NCBI GenBank assembly: GCA_052034005.1
Contig: JBPOJB010000050.1
Span: 1-23,463, forward strand
Direction of reading: 5' to 3'
DNA length: 23,463 nt
Source of the DNA: JAAYDI01 sp052034005
GTDB taxonomy: Bacteria > Planctomycetota > Planctomycetia > Pirellulales > Pirellulaceae
The position numbers and the translations under genes are program-made. This document shows positions 20,941-23,463 of this stretch, one piece after another. Each line of letters opens with the position of its first letter. The stretch's first letter is position 1. The notes under the pieces are model-generated. The model searched no databases, was not told the DNA's origin, and was given only the letters and a program-made list of their open reading frames with translations.

Positions 20941-22362
20941 TCAGAGCAACGGGCTCATCAGCCGCGCGATGTTATCCAGCAGCCGCCTGGCGGCCGGCCG
21001 CTGCCGCCACTGCTCCGCGTCCAGCTTGATGCAGTCGCGCAAGTACCGCAGCTGCTGGTCGCGCAGGCGGCAGGTCACGTCCGGCCCGTAGAGCAGCATG
21101 TTCAATTCGAAGTTGATGGCAAATGATCGGATGTCGAAGTTGCTCGAACCGATCAACGCCAGCGACTCGTCGACCGTCATCGTCTTGGAGTGCAACAGGC
21201 CCTGCGTGTGCAGGTAGACGTTCGCCCCGGCCTCAAGGACATCGTCGTAGTAAGCGCGGGCCGCGGCACCGACCGTGATCTGGTCGCACCGCTGCGGGAC
21301 GATCAGGTCCACTTGCACGCCGCGCCACGCGGCCAGTTGGATCGCCTGCAACAGCGGTTCGTCCGGCACGAAATAGGGCGTCGTGATGATCACCCGATGC
21401 TGAGCGTCGTAAATCGCGCCGACCACCAGCCGCTGGTAGTTCTCGACCGGGAATGTCGGGCCGCTCGGCAGCGTCTGAGCCGGCACGTCGCCCGTCCGCT
21501 CGGGCTGTACGAAGATGTCCGGACCGGTCAGCACTTCCGGGGCTTCCTGGTGCCAGTCCATCACGAAGATCGCCTGCAACTCCAGCGTGATGGGGCCTGT
21601 CAGGCGCACCATCATGTCGTGCCAGGCCATGTCCTTGCGGCCATAGGTCGCGTGAACGATGTTCTGCGAACCGGTGTACGCCACGCGGCCGTCGATCACG
21701 GCCAGCTTGCGGTGGTTCCGCAAGTCGATGCGCGCCATCCGGCGGCGGAAGACGCCCACCGGCAACGCCGTGTAGAACTGGACACCCCGCGCCTTCATCT
21801 TGGCCGCCAGGCGGCGATACGGCTTGCGCGAACCGACGTCGTCGACCAGCACGCGGCAGGCCACGCCCCGCCGGACCGCCCGACCCAACGCGTCAATCAC
21901 CCGATCGCCCGTCTCGTCGTCCCGAAAGATGTAAAACAGCATGTGGATGTGATGCGCGGCGCCGTCCATGTCCTGGATCAACCGATCGATCACCAGATCG
22001 GTGTCCGCCAGGAAGACCGCCTCGTTCCCGCCGAGAATCGGGAAGTTCCCCAATTGCTCGGCAATCCGCACGGTCGACTCCAGCCGCGGGCCCAGATCGG
22101 GACGCACAATGTTCGGGTCCCCGTGGAACCGCCGGGCCTCCGCCTCGATCTTGCTCGACATCTCCGCGATCCGCCGACGACGCAGATAGGACAGCCGCAG
22201 AGTGCCGAACATCAGGTACAACGCCAGCCCGACCCACGGCAGGAAGAAGATCAACAGCAACCACGACATGGCCGCACTCGGCCGGCGGCGGACCGTCACC
22301 ACGGGCAGCATGACGATCCGAATCAGCCACTCGCTGATGCTGTAGGCCAGGTACCAGGTCAT
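20941..22362 (-). CDS. cls: Cardiolipin synthase, phospholipase D family
   Basis: The product is 473 residues. Two N-terminal membrane helices (~residues 4-24 and 32-52) are followed by two PLD catalytic domains with HKD motifs: His217-x-Lys219-x4-Asp224 (NHRKLAVIDGRVAYTGSQN) and His391-x-Lys393-x4-Asp398 (LLHSKTMTVDESLALIGSSN). This is the ClsA-type layout: condensation of two phosphatidylglycerols, or PG with another phospholipid, into cardiolipin at the inner membrane. Length is normal (E. coli ClsA 486). ATG 22360-22362 is used; the Shine-Dalgarno is weak (GGCGGA) but translation may be coupled, since the upstream gene ends 15 nt before. Nif3 follows after 22 nt. Confidence 0.94.
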   Translation of the reverse strand: MTWYLAYSISEWLIRIVMLPVVTVRRRPSAAMSWLLLIFFLPWVGLALYLMFGTLRLSYLRRRRIAEMSSKIEAEARRFHGDPNIVRPDLGPRLESTVRIAEQLGNFPILGGNEAVFLADTDLVIDRLIQDMDGAAHHIHMLFYIFRDDETGDRVIDALGRAVRRGVACRVLVDDVGSRKPYRRLAAKMKARGVQFYTALPVGVFRRRMARIDLRNHRKLAVIDGRVAYTGSQNIVHATYGRKDMAWHDMMVRLTGPITLELQAIFVMDWHQEAPEVLTGPDIFVQPERTGDVPAQTLPSGPTFPVENYQRLVVGAIYDAQHRVIITTPYFVPDEPLLQAIQLAAWRGVQVDLIVPQRCDQITVGAAARAYYDDVLEAGANVYLHTQGLLHSKTMTVDESLALIGSSNFDIRSFAINFELNMLLYGPDVTCRLRDQQLRYLRDCIKLDAEQWRQRPAARRLLDNIARLMSPLL

Positions 22363-22377
22363 GACGGCAGTCCGCCA

Positions 22378-22980
22378 CTAGCGGCCACACCCGCAACTGC
22401 TGCCCGCACTGGAGGGCGACGACACCACGGGCGCCGGGGCCGCAGGAGATGCTGAATAGGTGACGCTCGGCACGGCCGCCACAGGCGACGCGTACGTGAC
22501 ACTCGTCGGCGGCAAAGGCATCCGATAGGTTGTGATAGGACTGTAGCCGGTTGCGATCGGCAGGGTGGAAACCGGCGCTGCCGGTGCACAACTCGCCGCG
22601 CTGGGCTGCACCCGGTAAGCCACAACCGGTGCATGGTACGCCACCGTCGGGACCCGATAGCGGACGACAGGCACCATAGGACTCCCGACCGGCGCGTAGT
22701 AGGCCGCCCGGGGCAGGTAGCGGCCCGCGATCGGCACCGACACGATCGGGCGCGCGACCATCACGGGTGGATGGTAGGTCACAACCGGCGGCACACAGGC
22801 GTCTGCGGCTACCGGCGCGGGCGCCGGCGGCGCGTAGGCCACCGTTGCGGCATACGGCGGCCACGACGTGACGACCGGATTGGACACAACCTGAGCCGCG
22901 ACCGGCCCGGCCATCACCAGCGCCAATGCCGATGACAGTGCCAATGACAATGACAGCGAAAAACTCGTGTTGCGCAGCAT
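22378..22980 (-). CDS. Secreted Pro/Val/Ala/Tyr-rich low-complexity protein
   Basis: The product is 200 residues. Residues 1-29 form a signal peptide (MLRNTSFSLSLSLALSSALALVMAG, cleavage near VAAQ). The rest is built from irregular short units such as VTYHPPV, VAYHAPV, VVAYRV and VTYASPV, a (Val/Ala)-Tyr-x-x-Pro-Val pattern with few charges; it ends in SSCGCGR with several cysteines, which could cross-link or bind metal. No catalytic domain is visible. A structural envelope or extracellular-matrix protein is plausible; the function is unknown. The ATG at 22980 is fixed by GGAGAG five bases upstream; an in-frame extension to 23250 would bury the signal peptide and is rejected. It heads a leftward operon with cls and nif3. 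Confidence 0.8.
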   Translation of the reverse strand: MLRNTSFSLSLSLALSSALALVMAGPVAAQVVSNPVVTSWPPYAATVAYAPPAPAPVAADACVPPVVTYHPPVMVARPIVSVPIAGRYLPRAAYYAPVGSPMVPVVRYRVPTVAYHAPVVAYRVQPSAASCAPAAPVSTLPIATGYSPITTYRMPLPPTSVTYASPVAAVPSVTYSASPAAPAPVVSSPSSAGSSCGCGR

Positions 22981-23219
22981 GGGATCTCTCCGCACAGAAT
23001 GTCGATGCACTCTCGATGAACCATAGCGTCCACCAGAGCGCGGGGGCACCGCATTGTCGCACAGAGCCACGGGAAGATTCACTTTTTCCGGCCGTAGATC
23101 GTCACGATTCTCCGAAAACGCAGGCGCGCCGCACGTACAACCCGGATAATCGACACAGTCGCACGCCCCAACCCGTTCCTGCCGCGCCCATGCCCTGAGC
23201 CGGGCGCCTCGAAAACCAT

Positions 23220-23272
23220 CAAAGAGGAAAAGAAACAGCCCTCGCTTCATCGCACGACGTGAGGCGAGGGCT
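23220..23272 (-). terminator. Intrinsic terminator, leftward
   Basis: AGCCCTCGC (23237-23245) and GCGAGGGCT (23264-23272) pair perfectly; four further pairs (one G-U) extend the stem to 13 bp with a 10-base loop. On the minus strand the stem is followed by GTTTCTTTTCCTCTTT, a T-rich tract. This fits an intrinsic terminator for a minus-strand transcript arriving from right of the window, and would insulate the Pro/Val-rich protein operon from it. Confidence 0.7.
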
Positions 23273-23400
23273 CTTGAAAGAATGGATTCGTGTCGATACT
23301 GCGACGTTGAATACTGTCAACCAACAAACAATCCTTATGCGGCGGCTCATTTTAACTGACCGGAATGAGCGGCATTTGTCTCGAAGTATTTGACCAAGAA

Positions 23401-23458
23401 AAGCCCGCCCCAAGCCCGCCCCAAGCCCGCCGTCTGGCATCTTTTCTAGAAGCCCGCC
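23401..23458. repeat. 11-bp C-rich tandem repeat with G-quadruplex potential on the minus strand
   Basis: AAGCCCGCCCC occurs at 23401-23411 and 23412-23422, followed by AAGCCCGCC at 23423-23431 and again at 23450-23458. On the minus strand this gives at least five runs of three or four G separated by loops of one to three bases (C or CTT), a canonical quadruplex pattern. The array may continue beyond the window. Confidence 0.6.
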
Positions 23459-23463
23459 TCTGT

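Larger units (their letters stand above)
22981..23463. other. Non-coding right end of the window
   Basis: No gene is supported in these 483 bp. The region contains the leftward terminator hairpin at 23237-23272 and the G-rich tandem repeat at 23401-23458. A short minus-strand frame (23219-23440) crosses both and is rejected. The promoter of the Pro/Val-rich operon should lie between 22981 and 23236, but I could not identify it. Confidence 0.55.

Noticed and set aside
21190..22455. 421-codon open frame on the plus strand
   Set aside because: Antisense to cardiolipin synthase, whose two HKD motifs establish the coding strand.
23219..23440. 73-codon minus-strand frame at the right end
   Set aside because: It runs through the tandem repeat and the terminator hairpin; no ribosome binding site or family match.
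1..23463. tRNA, rRNA, CRISPR arrays, prophage or complete insertion sequences
   Set aside because: I looked for cloverleaf patterns, regular spaced repeats, integrases and transposase motifs on both strands by eye and found none; a tRNAscan/Infernal run would be decisive.

Overview
This 23.5 kb, GC-rich window is a chromosomal segment of a free-living bacterium, most probably a member of the Planctomycetota or another PVC-group lineage. The indications are a TAT-exported Gfo/Idh/MocA oxidoreductase, a GH38-like hydrolase opening with an HMTHTDIGYTDHP-type motif, a flotillin-like FloA, Nif3 and MnmA variants of planctomycete flavour, a Pro/Val/Tyr-rich secreted protein and receiver-HATPase fusion proteins. 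This is judged from memory of these families; no database was searched. Apart from one possible remnant of an insertion-associated motif near 3690, I see no mobile element, CRISPR array, tRNA or rRNA.

Layout. (1) 101-3240, minus strand: a TAT-signal Gfo/Idh/MocA oxidoreductase, an MFS transporter, a 77-residue signal-peptide/one-TM protein and a multi-TM membrane protein. The last three genes are packed with a 2-nt gap and an 11-nt overlap. (2) 3241-3720: non-coding, with a perfect 11-bp hairpin and short repeats. (3) 3721-10345: a DPP-IV-like S9 peptidase (minus) diverges from two secreted glycoside-hydrolase-like genes (plus). The shared intergenic region holds a sigma70-like promoter with a LacI-type palindrome in its spacer. 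(4) 10342-12575, minus: floA and mnmA; floA meets the preceding hydrolase gene tail to tail at a shared CTAG. (5) 12802-13900, plus: prfB with its programmed +1 frameshift. (6) 13948-17906, minus: a GT2 glycosyltransferase, a distant BshC-like protein of unknown function and an Eis-like GNAT protein, behind a good promoter at 18009-18036. (7) 18267-20116, plus: two tandem paralogues that each fuse a response-regulator receiver to an RsbW-like ATPase domain. (8) 20127-22980, minus: a secreted Pro/Val/Tyr-rich protein, a cardiolipin synthase and a Nif3 protein. (9) 22981-23463: non-coding, with a leftward terminator and a G-rich tandem repeat that could form a G-quadruplex.

How they fit together. 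The left half looks like secreted polymer degradation (two glycosidases, an exported peptidase, an exported sugar-type oxidoreductase and a transporter). The right half is housekeeping (tRNA thiolation, peptide release, membrane microdomains, cardiolipin) plus a regulatory pair. The points that most deserve a second look are the tandem receiver-RsbW fusions, the compact MFS/small-protein/membrane-protein cassette, the stop-codon hairpin between convergent genes at 20111-20132 and the RF2 frameshift site without a clear upstream Shine-Dalgarno stimulator.
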